Shown: one piece after another, positions 10,653-19,397 of the stretch | Position numbering within the stretch: the stretch's first letter is position 1 | Layout of the letters: every line of letters begins with the position of its first letter | Assembly: GCA_021786375.1 (NCBI GenBank) | Contig: JAJYNL010000010.1 | Span: 1 to 60,987 of the forward strand | Source of the DNA: Actinomycetes bacterium | Lineage (GTDB): Bacteria; Actinomycetota; Acidimicrobiia; Acidimicrobiales; Acidimicrobiaceae | Direction: 5' to 3' | Length of the DNA: 60,987 bases | The notes under the pieces: model-generated | The model's database searches: none | Told to the model about the DNA's origin: nothing | The model's input: only the letters and a program-made list of their open reading frames with translations | Made by a program: the position numbers and the translations under genes

Positions 10653-11057
10653 TCAGCCGGCCAGAAAGACTCCGAGGATCATCGCGGCGGCGGCGGAAGT
10701 CCCGGAGATCGCACCCCAAACCGCGTTCTGAGCAGGAGTCTTGGCCTTGGTGTGCAGCCAGGCGGAAAGGCCGGAGAGGGCGACCACCACGATCTTCACG
10801 CCCAGGACGATCTTCCACGCCATCGTGGTCTGGCTGGTTTGGAAAGTGGCAACGTTCCACAGCCCGGTGAGAACCAGCACCGCGTAGGCGGGCCATGACA
10901 GGCGGGCGAAGGCCTTGGCGGCCACATTGGCCACACCTTCGCCGGCTCCGCGCAGCGCGGGGACAAGGCCGGCCAGGGTGAACTGGCCACCTACCCAGAT
11001 CGCAGCTGCAAGAACGTGAATGGAGATCCTGATCCCGTCCAAGGCGGATGCCAGCAT
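10653..11057 (-). CDS. CopD-like small integral membrane protein
   Basis: 134 residues with four predicted membrane helices. Helix 1 contains IHVLAAAIWVGG, helix 2 WPAYAVLVLTGLWN, helix 3 KIVLGVKIVVVALSGL and helix 4 ISGTSAAAAMILGVFLAG. The His and the WVGG motif in the first helix, and the general layout, resemble the CopD (copper resistance D / YcnJ C-terminal) family. The copper role is not shown for this short form. The start is ATG 11057 with GGAG upstream. It is transcribed on its own, with a terminator hairpin after the stop. Confidence 0.65.
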   Translation of the reverse strand: MLASALDGIRISIHVLAAAIWVGGQFTLAGLVPALRGAGEGVANVAAKAFARLSWPAYAVLVLTGLWNVATFQTSQTTMAWKIVLGVKIVVVALSGLSAWLHTKAKTPAQNAVWGAISGTSAAAAMILGVFLAG

Positions 11058-11140
11058 CTAGAAACACTCCGTTTCGGTAGCCAGGACTCATCTCCTGGCG
11101 GCTTGTGCGCCCATGCGAGCGGCGGCTATATATCTTAGGC

Positions 11141-11578
11141 ATGCACCCTCCCACGCGCGCAGTGGAGGCCAGTGGTCCGACGCCGGCTTCGCCTTTGCCC
11201 TGGGCCGTTTTCTGGCTTCTCGAACCGGGTTCACCCGCCGACAGGCTGGAACGCAAAGCGCTGGCGGCGAGCGTCACTCGTTGGCGGGCATCGGGGTACT
11301 CGCTGGTGGTGGTAGTCGAAGGGCTCCTCACCGCCGGCATGCCGGACCTGGAGACCCTCGGGGTGGAGGTGCTCGGCGATGACTCCGGCTATCTGGCCCG
11401 TGCCTACGGGGTGGCCAGGCCAGGGCGGGAGCGCTACGGATTCGTTGCCCGGCGCGCTTTCGTGGCGGTCGGGGCGGACGGCCGGGTTGCCAAGCGAGCC
11501 TTCCTATATCAGGTGGAAGAGGATGTCTCCGCCCTGCTCGACGAGCTTTGCCCGTTCCCCGTGGAGGAGCCGGGCTGA
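11141..11578 (+). CDS. thioredoxin-fold, peroxiredoxin-like protein lacking an obvious active-site cysteine
   Basis: 145 residues from ATG 11141. The central and C-terminal part (a strand VLGDDSGYLARAYGV, then RRAFVAVGADGRV and a final helix EEDVSALLDEL) follows the AhpC/BCP peroxiredoxin layout. The only cysteine, in ELCPF near the end, is not at the peroxidatic position. It may be a non-catalytic relative or a divergent redox protein. TATATAT lies about 8 bases before the ATG with no Shine-Dalgarno sequence, which fits a leaderless mRNA. It is divergent from the CopD-like gene. Confidence 0.55.
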   Translation: MHPPTRAVEASGPTPASPLPWAVFWLLEPGSPADRLERKALAASVTRWRASGYSLVVVVEGLLTAGMPDLETLGVEVLGDDSGYLARAYGVARPGRERYGFVARRAFVAVGADGRVAKRAFLYQVEEDVSALLDELCPFPVEEPG

Positions 11579-11772
11579 ACGTCCGAGCCGCTCGAACAGC
11601 TGGTATGGCCCCAAGTTTCTCTCATATTTGCTGGCGAAGTTGTCGATACCGTATCTAAGCCAGCGCGCCGAGGTGCTTAGCTGCCCTGCTGGGCCGGAAC
11701 AAGGCGTGTTTGGTGGACGTTTAGCGGCTCATCGGCGTGCGACGACGCCATGGTTGCCGGAGGGGCTTGCTG

Positions 11773-13497
11773 ATGAAGACCGACATCGAAGTGGAAGCTG
11801 GAGTTGGATCCGGGGAGGCGACGGTCTCCCTCGCACGTGCGGGAAGGCGCGTGAACGCCACTAGCCCAGGCTTTGCTGCTCTGCTCGGCTACGGTCCCAA
11901 CGAGCTGGACAATCTCGACCTGGCGGTTGTGGTGCATCCCTCGGACGTCGAGCTCTTCGAGGCGGCCTTGCAGACTTTCTTCGACGAAAACGAAGCAACC
12001 CAGGTTGAAGTGCGCTTGATGGAAGGTGGCGGATCCTACGTACGGGTCCGTGCCCTGATTCATGCATCAACCGAAGATCCTGACAGCTTCCTGGTCGCGC
12101 TGGAACCCATGGACGACTACGTCACCTGGGATGGCGCGCAGGCGGATCCGAGTGCGGAGCAGCCTAATTACCAGGTCTACCAGGAGGAGGTGGCCCCCGA
12201 GGAGTTCGGATTCGACCCGGTAACGATGTTGCGCCAGCGCGACTACCTGCTTCACGAGTACGAGCTCCTCCGTCCAAGGCTTGGACGTGACGTACCCCGC
12301 GCGGCGTTGATCGTCGTGGATGTGGACCGCTTCAGTGTCATCGAGCGGGCAATCGGCTCCGGCGGGGCCGGCGCGGTTCTCAAGGTGGTGGGCCACCGCC
12401 TGGAGGACTCCCTGGGCGCGGACCAGATTCTGGTGCACCTGGAGATCGACCGTTTTGGAATCCTGGCCGCGGGAATTGCCGACCAGGAGGCAGCGGAAGT
12501 TCTGACCCGCTCGTTGAGGGCGGTGCTGGACAGCCCGGTGGTCGCGCCCGAAGGCGAGGAGGTGGTCGTCACCGCCAGTATCGGAGTGGCACTTCTTTCC
12601 GACCCGGGGCTCGATGCACACGAGGCCATCTCCCATGCAATGGCAGCCAAGGAGCGCGCCAAGTCGCGCGGGCCGGCCAGGGTGGAGTTCTATTCGAACA
12701 AGGAGTCCGCCAGGGACGCCCGTGCGCGCAAGACTTTCGAGAACGAGGTGCGACGTGCCGTCGACTCCGAAGACCTGGCACTTCTCTTCCAACCTATCTA
12801 CTCGCTCGACAGCGGTCGGATAGGAGGGGTGGAGGCTTTGGTTCGCATGCGCCATCCCGACCGCGGAATGCTCTTCCCGGCCGAGTTCATGCAAGTTGCC
12901 AAAGAGATCGGCAGGCTTCCCAGGGTGGGGACCTTCGTAATCTCCAGCGCGCTCGATGCTCTGGCCGGCTGGCTGAGGACCTATCCCAACTCCGGCCTCG
13001 CACTCAACATAAACCTCACCGGAGACGAGCTGGACGAGCCGGAGGTGACCAACGCCCTCATCGAAAGGGTCCAGGCTCTCGAGCTCCTGCAAGGCTCGGT
13101 GTACGTGGAGCTTTCCGACATCCATCCCGATCTCGACTGCACCTGTCACGACTCCGTGGCCAGCATCGGCGCCGCGGGCATCGCCCTCAGCGTGGACGAG
13201 TTTGGCTCGGGGGCCAGTGCCCTGGCGGTTTTCTCCCGGTACGACGTCGCCCAGGTCAAGCTGGGCAGGGCCATGGTCCTCGGGCTGGAGGAGAACTCCC
13301 GCTCCTGGGGCGTGCTTTCCGGCCTGGTCGAGCTTGCCCATTCGCTGAAGGCCGAGGTCGTCGGCATTGGGGTGGAGAAGGCCGGCCAGATCAGATTGAT
13401 GCGGAAATTGGGCATAGACAAGGTCCAGGGATTCCACCTCGGGTATCCGATGGATCGCGATCAGATCGAGAGCCAGTTGGAGCTCGTGGCGGAGTGA
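11773..13497 (+). CDS. PAS-GGDEF-EAL protein with degenerate catalytic motifs
   Basis: 574 residues from ATG 11773, preceded by GGAGGGG. Domain order: PAS sensor (about 15-110), GGDEF domain (about 150-310) and EAL domain (about 320-570). The GGDEF signature is replaced by HLEIDRF, so diguanylate cyclase activity is unlikely. In the EAL domain, EAL itself, the Asn of NLT, the Glu of VELSD, the Lys of VKLGR and the Gln of VQGF are kept. The usual DDFGTG is DEFGSG, and the first Glu of AEGVE is lost (GIGVE). Phosphodiesterase activity is therefore doubtful, and a c-di-GMP or nucleotide receptor role is possible. No membrane segment is seen, so the protein is probably cytosolic. Confidence 0.85.
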   Translation: MKTDIEVEAGVGSGEATVSLARAGRRVNATSPGFAALLGYGPNELDNLDLAVVVHPSDVELFEAALQTFFDENEATQVEVRLMEGGGSYVRVRALIHASTEDPDSFLVALEPMDDYVTWDGAQADPSAEQPNYQVYQEEVAPEEFGFDPVTMLRQRDYLLHEYELLRPRLGRDVPRAALIVVDVDRFSVIERAIGSGGAGAVLKVVGHRLEDSLGADQILVHLEIDRFGILAAGIADQEAAEVLTRSLRAVLDSPVVAPEGEEVVVTASIGVALLSDPGLDAHEAISHAMAAKERAKSRGPARVEFYSNKESARDARARKTFENEVRRAVDSEDLALLFQPIYSLDSGRIGGVEALVRMRHPDRGMLFPAEFMQVAKEIGRLPRVGTFVISSALDALAGWLRTYPNSGLALNINLTGDELDEPEVTNALIERVQALELLQGSVYVELSDIHPDLDCTCHDSVASIGAAGIALSVDEFGSGASALAVFSRYDVAQVKLGRAMVLGLEENSRSWGVLSGLVELAHSLKAEVVGIGVEKAGQIRLMRKLGIDKVQGFHLGYPMDRDQIESQLELVAE

Positions 13498-13592
13498 CCA
13501 CCATTATCTTGCATATTCGCAAGCCGGGAGTGCGTCGCCCGTAGAATGATCGACGTGCCGCCGAAGAGACCTTCCCAGCCCAGGGTGCCGGT

Positions 13593-14807
13593 TTGACCGG
13601 ACTTCACCTTTTGGCGGTTGTCGCCATCGCCGGCTTCAACTGGGTGGATTTGCTGATACTTGTCGGTGTCGGCTACGCGGCGGTGCGCGGCGCGCAACTC
13701 GGCGCCACGGTTCAGCTCGGCTCCTACGGTGGCTTTTGGCTGGGTATGTTCCTCGGAGCGTTGATTGCACCCGCGATTGCCTCTCTTATTCCCGCCACCT
13801 CGTTTTGGCGCACGGTCGTCCTGCTCTTCGTGGTTTTTGGGGCGGCGTCACTTGTCGGAGGGTTCGGCCGTCAGCTGGGGAACCGGCTTGGCGCCAAGCT
13901 GACCAAGTATCAGCTGGGCGGCGTCGACTCCGGCGTGGGAAGCGTTGTCGCGGTGGTCGCCACCCTCCTGGCCATTTGGCTGATCGGCTCCGTCGTGGCC
14001 AACCTGCCCCTTGCCGGTATTTCGTCGCAGGTGGCGAGCTCGAAGATCGTAAAGACGCTCTCCAAGGTGATGCCCCCCACCCCCGCGGTCTTCTCCCGGA
14101 TCGAGAGTTTCATCAGCTCCGAGGGCTTCCCCTCGGTCTTCGCGACACTGCCGCCAAGCATCTCCGGGCCGGTACCGCTTCCCTCGGCCGCCCAGGTGGC
14201 GGCGGTGGTCTCCAGGGTTGCACCGAGTGTGGTCAAGATCGAGGGCATCGGTTGCGGCCAGATCCAGGAGGGGTCGGGCTTCGTTGTCGCCCCCGGGGAG
14301 GTGGTCACCAACGCCCACGTGGTCGCGGGAACCCACAACATCTCCATTTTCGACGCCTCGGGCCAGCACCCGGCCACCGTGGTGCTCTTCAATCCGGAGC
14401 TGGACATCGCGATCCTGAGGGCGGGCGGGATGTACGAGAAGCCCCTGACCGTGGATACGGCGGTCAAGACTCGTGGCGAAATGGGCGTGGTGCTGGGTTA
14501 TCCCGGCGGCGGCCCCCTCACGTCGAGCTCCGCCGGCGTGATGGACGCCTTCGAGGCGCAGGGTCGTGACATCTACAACCAAGGGGTTACCACACGGCTG
14601 GTCTACGAGATCGCGGCCATCGTCCGCCCGGGCAACTCGGGAGGTCCATTGGTCGACCTGCAAGGCAACGTGATCGGCGTAGTCTTCTCTCGTTCGACCA
14701 CCAATCCCGACGTTGGCTTCGCTCTGGCCATGCCCGCAGTCGCCCAGCAAATCAGCGCCGCTCAGAACTCGACTGCCGCCGTTTCTACCGGTGCCTGCGC
14801 CGCCTAA
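13593..14807 (+). CDS. marP: MarP-type membrane serine protease (CvpA-like N-terminus)
   Basis: 404 residues. Four membrane helices lie in residues 1-160 (CvpA/colicin V production-like), then a linker, then a chymotrypsin-like protease domain outside the membrane. The catalytic triad is His242 (TNAHVV), Asp271 (ELDIAIL) and Ser349 (RPGNSGGPL). Cys221 and Cys402 are 181 residues apart, the spacing of the regulatory disulfide in Mycobacterium tuberculosis MarP (Rv3671c), and the Cys-to-His distance (21) also matches. MarP protects against acid and oxidative stress by processing a peptidoglycan hydrolase; transfer of that role here is inference. The start appears to be TTG 13593. Confidence 0.88.
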   Translation: MTGLHLLAVVAIAGFNWVDLLILVGVGYAAVRGAQLGATVQLGSYGGFWLGMFLGALIAPAIASLIPATSFWRTVVLLFVVFGAASLVGGFGRQLGNRLGAKLTKYQLGGVDSGVGSVVAVVATLLAIWLIGSVVANLPLAGISSQVASSKIVKTLSKVMPPTPAVFSRIESFISSEGFPSVFATLPPSISGPVPLPSAAQVAAVVSRVAPSVVKIEGIGCGQIQEGSGFVVAPGEVVTNAHVVAGTHNISIFDASGQHPATVVLFNPELDIAILRAGGMYEKPLTVDTAVKTRGEMGVVLGYPGGGPLTSSSAGVMDAFEAQGRDIYNQGVTTRLVYEIAAIVRPGNSGGPLVDLQGNVIGVVFSRSTTNPDVGFALAMPAVAQQISAAQNSTAAVSTGACAA

Positions 14808-14836
14808 GAGGCGTTTCGCGCATTGGCGCGATGGCT

Positions 14837-14855
14837 CAGTGCCGTACCGGCGCTG
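14837..14855. terminator. hairpin between marP and the convergent methyltransferase operon
   Basis: CAGTGCCG-tac-CGGCGCTG forms an 8-bp stem with one G-U pair and a 3-base loop, 30 bases after the marP stop, followed by AAATT. It could stop transcription from marP and from the opposing operon. Modest evidence only. Confidence 0.4.
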
Positions 14856-14930
14856 AAATTCCAGGCCGGGACCCTTCACGTTGCCGGGTGCGGTGCGTGC
14901 GCGTCCTTGTCATCCCCGGCCCAACACCGC

Positions 14931-15641
14931 TTAATCCATTTTGATCCCGACCAAGACCCACTGGTAGGTGAGTAGATCCCGCAGCTGTTCGGCGTTCTCG
15001 TAGCGAATCGCGGCTCCCCCGATGTCCAGCGTTCCGCGAGCGGGACTGCTTTCCAGGCCCTGCTCCACCGAGGGCGCCGCGAAGATCGACTTTGCCCTGG
15101 CCAGAACGAATCCGGCGTCCACGAGCGCCTCGGTGAAGGTGGCGCGAGTGAAAAAGCGAAGGTGTGTCCTGTCCAGCAGGCCCGCATCCTGGTAGTCGAA
15201 GCGGCCCTGTATCAGGCCGGAGATGATCTCGACGGAGCCGGCGTTTGGGACGCCCACGATGATCACTCCGTACCGTGAGAGCAACCGGTGCGCCTGCTTG
15301 AGCACCCGCCAGGGATCCCGAAGGTGTTCGAGGACGTCAGCCGCGACGATGCAGTCGAAGTTCGCGTCCTCCCACGGAAAGTCGAAGCTATCGAGATCGG
15401 CTTGTCGCACCTCGTCGAGCACCTCGGAGGCGATACACGCCACGGCCGACTCCAGTTCGACCCCGGTGACGGAGGCCTCTTGGCGGTGTTTTATCGCAGC
15501 TCCGGTGCGCCCTTCACCGCAACCGAGCTCGAGGACCCGCTTGGCCGAGAAGGGGACCAGCTCGACTATTTCGGGCCGCGAGTTCTGGTAGTAAGACGCG
15601 TCCACCGAGGTCAATCTGGTCGGGCTTGGGGTGGTCGACAT
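14931..15641 (-). CDS. class I SAM-dependent methyltransferase
   Basis: 236 residues. The SAM-binding motif I is VLELGCGEGRTG, followed by the acidic end of strand 2 (GVELE) and motif IV with DCIVAADVLEHLRDPW, which is the Methyltransf_11 / UbiE-like pattern. The downstream NRAT-like region (VPNAGSVEIISGLIQGRFDYQD and LRFFTRATF) is typical of methyltransferases found beside glycosyltransferases in polysaccharide clusters. The start ATG 15641 has GGAGGAG in front. It is the last gene of a three-gene operon after two glycosyltransferases, so a sugar or glycan methylation role is inferred. Confidence 0.85.
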   Translation of the reverse strand: MSTTPSPTRLTSVDASYYQNSRPEIVELVPFSAKRVLELGCGEGRTGAAIKHRQEASVTGVELESAVACIASEVLDEVRQADLDSFDFPWEDANFDCIVAADVLEHLRDPWRVLKQAHRLLSRYGVIIVGVPNAGSVEIISGLIQGRFDYQDAGLLDRTHLRFFTRATFTEALVDAGFVLARAKSIFAAPSVEQGLESSPARGTLDIGGAAIRYENAEQLRDLLTYQWVLVGIKMD

Positions 15642-15698
15642 TTTCTCTCCTCCATTTCGTGGTGACGGGTGCGGACGGGGCTGCCGGATCCGCGGCGC

Positions 15699-16343
15699 TT
15701 AGCTGGATGGCTGTGGGGAGCGGATCCACTTCTTGCGGAAGATGCTGTCGTTGGAGGAATACGAGCGCATGTCGCCATAGCCCCCCTTGGTGTGGTGGAA
15801 GAGGTCGAGGCTCGCGACCACGACTCTTCTGCCTGTCGCGCGCACCGAGAAGCAGAGGTCTGCGTCGTAGCCGTGGAATCCCTGGTAGGCCTCGTCGAAG
15901 TGGTGGTTCCGGACCACCCACGGAGAAAGGCAAAGGAGCGCTCCGTCCAGGGTTTCCACCTCCCTCTCGGCGAGGTTGCCTTCCACGCGGAAGCGCGACT
16001 CGGCCAAAGCGCCGCGGATCTCGCCCTCCCACCAGGCAAGCGAGGTGACGTTGACCGCGCCAATCGCCCCGGCGACCCCCACGGAGGGGTCGTGCATCGC
16101 CCCGGCCACCTTGTTACGGAAGTGCCGGTCGGAGATTCTTAGGTCCTCGTGTAGAAGCACTAGGGCTTCCAAGCCTGGCAGACCGCGGACGTGGTTCAGG
16201 ATCTTGTTGTAGGCGGAATGTATCGACGCCTGGTTGCGCAACTCGATCACCAGGTCGCCAGGACGCACGGTCCTTTCGAGGCCAGGTCGCGCGAAGCGCC
16301 GGTATTTTTCGTCGTTGCCGATGCAGATGCCGAAGGCGAACAA
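15699..16343 (-). CDS. glycosyltransferase-like protein (GT-A fold)
   Basis: 214 residues. It begins with AFGICIGNDEKYRRF. VLLHEDLRI sits where a GT-A enzyme has its nucleotide-sugar/metal aspartates, and LDGALLCLSPWVVRNHHFDEAYQGFHGYDADL resembles the acceptor-side region of family 2 glycosyltransferases. It matches the short glycosyltransferase-like family that includes rhamnosyl/glucosyl transferases of surface glycans. The start is TTG 16343 with GGGGAG seven bases upstream. It lies between GT2 and methyltransferase genes with 62- and 57-base gaps, in the same direction. Confidence 0.75.
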   Translation of the reverse strand: MFAFGICIGNDEKYRRFARPGLERTVRPGDLVIELRNQASIHSAYNKILNHVRGLPGLEALVLLHEDLRISDRHFRNKVAGAMHDPSVGVAGAIGAVNVTSLAWWEGEIRGALAESRFRVEGNLAEREVETLDGALLCLSPWVVRNHHFDEAYQGFHGYDADLCFSVRATGRRVVVASLDLFHHTKGGYGDMRSYSSNDSIFRKKWIRSPQPSS

Positions 16344-16405
16344 GTTTCACTCCCCTGCCGGGACCGTCGGGGAAGCTCGTAGCGGAGCCGGCGTGGCGGG
16401 GACGG

Positions 16406-17695
16406 TCACAGTGGCTCCGTGGCCCGGTGGGGGTCGAGAGCGTCGACGAAGCCGACGTCGGCCAGGATGCCCTCCCCCCACTTGCCGACAAAACGATCCC
16501 GGTCGGTGATGGTCTGTGCGCGTATCCAAGGCTTCAGTATCGGATCGTCGCTGGCCACCGTTGTCGAGGGGATGTGGGATATCCGGCTCTCCGGAACATA
16601 TCGGGGCGCCTGGCCACGCTCTTTCAGGCGCAGGTAGAGGTCGGTGTCCTGAAACCAGATGGTGAAGGCCGGGTCGAAGAACTCCCCCGACGGCAGGGAG
16701 AGCTCCTCCAGGGTCGAGCGCGCCAGGGCGAAGCACCAGGCGGAAAAGTCGGGCCGCGTGTACTCCAGCGTGTGCGGGAAGACCAGGGCGCTTCCGGCGG
16801 CGAGGGCGTCCTGGAGAGGTTGCCACCACCCCTCGTGCACCTGAACGTCATCGTTGACGACGGCGACGTACTGGGTGCGCGCCGCCATCAGGGCGGTGTT
16901 GACCGGAGCGGTGAACCCCTGTGGGGAGTTTCCGTTGTCGACCAGGACCGCCTGGAAAGGCACGGTCGTGTGGCTGCGTAAGGAGTCCAGCAGGCGGCAG
17001 GTCCGCTCCGAGGAGGCGTCGAGCGTCGGGATGACCACGGTCAGAACGGGAGCGAGACCGGGCTGCCGTGTGGCGCCGGCTCTCTCGTCGGCCCGCCTAT
17101 CCACCACCCAGATCTTGGTTACTTCAGGCTCCGCCGCCGGTAGGCCGAGAGCCAGAAGGTGTGCTGCAACCGATTCCACCAGCGATCTGGCACTCGGCGC
17201 TCTTGCCCCGCGCGGGGGAGGTGCCCACTTTTCGCGCGGCAGCATAAGGCTAAGTTCGCCGCCGACCCCCAGGGGGAAGGCCGACAACGAGACGCTGCGA
17301 TGCTCCGCGGCGGTAACCGCAGCGACCAGCAGATGGGTCAGCTCGACGTTGTGAAGTGCGGAGATGACGATGTAGGAGGCTGAGCCGGCTTCGACCGCAG
17401 CCGCCAGCTCCCCTCCGGCACCGGTCGTGCCGTTCCCTGCGCGGGCGGGGACGCGGCCTTGGAAGAACGGGGATTCTCGAACGGCGGACCAGAGTGCGGC
17501 GGAGCGCTGATCCAAGGCGATGCAGCCGATCGATGCCAGCAGGTGGCCGGCTCCCGATGACAATTGGGCGAGGCGGATGAAGTCGCTGCTGCTCGTGCGT
17601 TCGTCCGCGACTATGACCAGGTCGATTCCCACACCCCTAGGTCGGCTTGATGCCGAGTGGACTTTAAAGAAGCCTTCGTCTGACACGAACCACAT
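16406..17695 (-). CDS. family 2 glycosyltransferase with N-terminal extra domain
   Basis: 429 residues. The C-terminal half (from about 215) is a GT-A family 2 domain: VLTVVIPTLDASSERTCRLL, then QAVLVDNGNS, then VAVVNDDVQVHEGWW with the metal-binding aspartates, and FFDPAFTIWFQDTDLYLRL for the acceptor region. The N-terminal 200 residues hold a Rossmann-like stretch (GIDLVIVADE, YIVISALHN) of unknown role. Surface glycan or glycolipid assembly is likely given the neighbours. ATG 17695 has no clear ribosome binding site, and the divergent gene starts only 68 bases away. Confidence 0.82.
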   Translation of the reverse strand: MWFVSDEGFFKVHSASSRPRGVGIDLVIVADERTSSSDFIRLAQLSSGAGHLLASIGCIALDQRSAALWSAVRESPFFQGRVPARAGNGTTGAGGELAAAVEAGSASYIVISALHNVELTHLLVAAVTAAEHRSVSLSAFPLGVGGELSLMLPREKWAPPPRGARAPSARSLVESVAAHLLALGLPAAEPEVTKIWVVDRRADERAGATRQPGLAPVLTVVIPTLDASSERTCRLLDSLRSHTTVPFQAVLVDNGNSPQGFTAPVNTALMAARTQYVAVVNDDVQVHEGWWQPLQDALAAGSALVFPHTLEYTRPDFSAWCFALARSTLEELSLPSGEFFDPAFTIWFQDTDLYLRLKERGQAPRYVPESRISHIPSTTVASDDPILKPWIRAQTITDRDRFVGKWGEGILADVGFVDALDPHRATEPL

Positions 17696-17763
17696 TGCTG
17701 GCTCGGGTCGTATTCCTCCGCCCTGGGTCGACCTGCGCGGTCCGGTGTGCTATGCCATAAGCC

Positions 17764-18495
17764 GTGACGGCTGGTGGTGGCGAGAGCGAGGTGCTTGGCA
17801 AGCGCGAGGCGGCCCGGGAAGCCCTTCGCCGCTGGGAGGGGTTTCCGGCTCACGCCGAGCGGCGACCGATCGTCCTGGTCGGCCCCACCGTCATCCCAGG
17901 CCAGGGCTTCCTGGACGGCGAGGCCAAACTCGCCTTCCAGTCGGGGCGAATTCGAGCCGCGAAGGGAATCCCGGAGGAGGTGGTTGACCTCTTGCACCGT
18001 ACGCGGCTCGAAGGGGAGCCGTTCCTGGAAGCACGCCCCCTGCTGCTCAGGGCGGCCGAGCTCGGTGAGGGGGAGTTCCTGACCGACCGGGGGAAACGCC
18101 ACCTTCCTGCCTGGATAGTGGATGCCCAAGGGGTGCGCGGGGATTTGGTGGTGCTCAGCCGGGCCGGTCTTGGCCTCTGCTGGCAGCCGCCTGATTCCGT
18201 CTCGCCCGAGAGCGTGCCGGGGCGCTTTGCGCACGAGAGCAGCATTTCGGCCGACGGCATGACCCTTACCTATCGCTTTTCCGGATGGCCGCGCAACATG
18301 GCCGAGTATCCGGGGGCCGAGGTGATGGAGACCGAAAGTGCGGTGGCCGTGATCCCGCTCGAGCATTGGATCGGGCCGACATCGGGCTGGGTCACCCTGG
18401 CCGGAGCGGTGCGTGAGGTCGAGGTTCTCCTCGAGCGGCCACTGGGGGGCAGGGTTCTGGTTGGCCCGGGGGGCGAGGCGGTACCGGTCTACTGA
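17764..18495 (+). CDS. hypothetical protein
   Basis: 243 residues from GTG 17764. It is soluble, with no signal peptide or membrane helix. It is rich in Glu, Arg and Gly, with a C-terminal beta-rich segment (WVTLAGAVREVEVLL, GGRVLVGPGGEAVPVY). I do not recognise the family. It is divergent from the glycosyltransferase operon, and its last 7 bases overlap the 3' end of the island's PuuE-type gene on the other strand. Confidence 0.65.
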   Translation: MTAGGGESEVLGKREAAREALRRWEGFPAHAERRPIVLVGPTVIPGQGFLDGEAKLAFQSGRIRAAKGIPEEVVDLLHRTRLEGEPFLEARPLLLRAAELGEGEFLTDRGKRHLPAWIVDAQGVRGDLVVLSRAGLGLCWQPPDSVSPESVPGRFAHESSISADGMTLTYRFSGWPRNMAEYPGAEVMETESAVAVIPLEHWIGPTSGWVTLAGAVREVEVLLERPLGGRVLVGPGGEAVPVY

Positions 18496-19397
18496 GCCAG
18501 GCCGGCCGCCGGGGGATGTTCCCGTAGCCAGAACTCGGCGATCTGACGCCTGGTGGTGATCCAGACGTTACCGAGTCCCGCGATCCGATCGACGAGCTCC
18601 TCCACTGCCGAGGCGCGCCCGGGCTGGCCCGAGAGGCGGGGGTGTAGGCCGACGGAGAGCAGCCGGGGCACACCGTCATCTTCGGCGAGCATGAAAGCCG
18701 CTGCGCGCAGAGTTAGATCGACGAAGTCCGAGGGGCTGGCCAGGTGGCCGTAGGAGTACTGCGCGTCGTTGTAGGTCAAGGAATACGGGACCACCAGATG
18801 GTCGGCGGAACCGACCTTCACGTAGTAGGGAGTGTCGTCGTTGTAGGCATCCGAGTCGTAGATGAAGCCTCCCTCCTCGGCGAGCAGCCTGCGAGTGCGC
18901 TCGGATCGCATCCAGCGGCTGTACCAGCCAACCGGCCGTCTTCCTACGCTTGCCTCGATGCTTGCCACGGCGCGGGCGATCGCCTCTCTCTCCTCATCCT
19001 CGCTCATGGTCCAGGATTCCGCCCAGCGGTACCCGTGAGCGCACACCTCATGGGGTGAACCGGCGATCGCCTCGGCCACCGGAGGGTTGCGCTCCAGGGC
19101 CTGGGCGGCTGCGAAGACGGTGACTTCGACACCCAGGCGGTTGAAGAGGCGTATAAGCCTGAGCGCGCCCACCCGGCTGCCGTACTCGTAGACCGACTCC
19201 GTGGCGAGGTCGCGCACTCCCGGTGTCATGGCCCGGGGTACTTCTCCCAGCCCTTCGTTGGCGGCGTCTCCCTCGTAGGGCGTGCGCTCGGAACCCTCCT
19301 CGACATTCAGGGCGATGTTGAGGGCAAGTTGTGCTCCGTTGGGCCAGGATCCTTGCGGCTGCCCGGGGGCGTAGCCGATAAGGTCGCGGGGTTCCAT
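18489..19397 (-). CDS. PuuE-type polysaccharide-deacetylase-fold amidohydrolase (allantoinase / cyclic imide hydrolase-like)
   Basis: 302 residues. The sequence has NVEEGSE near the N-terminus and EVCAHGYRW in the middle. Both are hallmarks of the PuuE branch of the NodB-like barrel, which opens cyclic amides such as allantoin, and (as I recall) includes bacterial cyclic imide hydrolase. They are not typical of true sugar deacetylases. Tyr-Ser-Arg-Trp and the later VGLHPRLSGQPGR region also fit. There is no signal peptide, so it is cytosolic. It is the last gene of the leftward operon and overlaps the isochorismatase-type gene by 1 base. The likely role is opening an N-containing ring; the exact substrate is unknown. 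Confidence 0.82.
   Translation of the reverse strand: MEPRDLIGYAPGQPQGSWPNGAQLALNIALNVEEGSERTPYEGDAANEGLGEVPRAMTPGVRDLATESVYEYGSRVGALRLIRLFNRLGVEVTVFAAAQALERNPPVAEAIAGSPHEVCAHGYRWAESWTMSEDEEREAIARAVASIEASVGRRPVGWYSRWMRSERTRRLLAEEGGFIYDSDAYNDDTPYYVKVGSADHLVVPYSLTYNDAQYSYGHLASPSDFVDLTLRAAAFMLAEDDGVPRLLSVGLHPRLSGQPGRASAVEELVDRIAGLGNVWITTRRQIAEFWLREHPPAAGLAQ

Noticed and set aside
12067-13437. A 456-codon minus-strand frame under the PAS-GGDEF-EAL gene
   Set aside because: Same shadow effect; the plus strand has clear domains and a good ribosome binding site.
18489-19397. A true polysaccharide deacetylase
   Set aside because: The NVEEGSE and HGYRW motifs and the lack of a signal peptide fit the PuuE amidohydrolase branch, and the neighbours are amidases and acid-metabolising enzymes.
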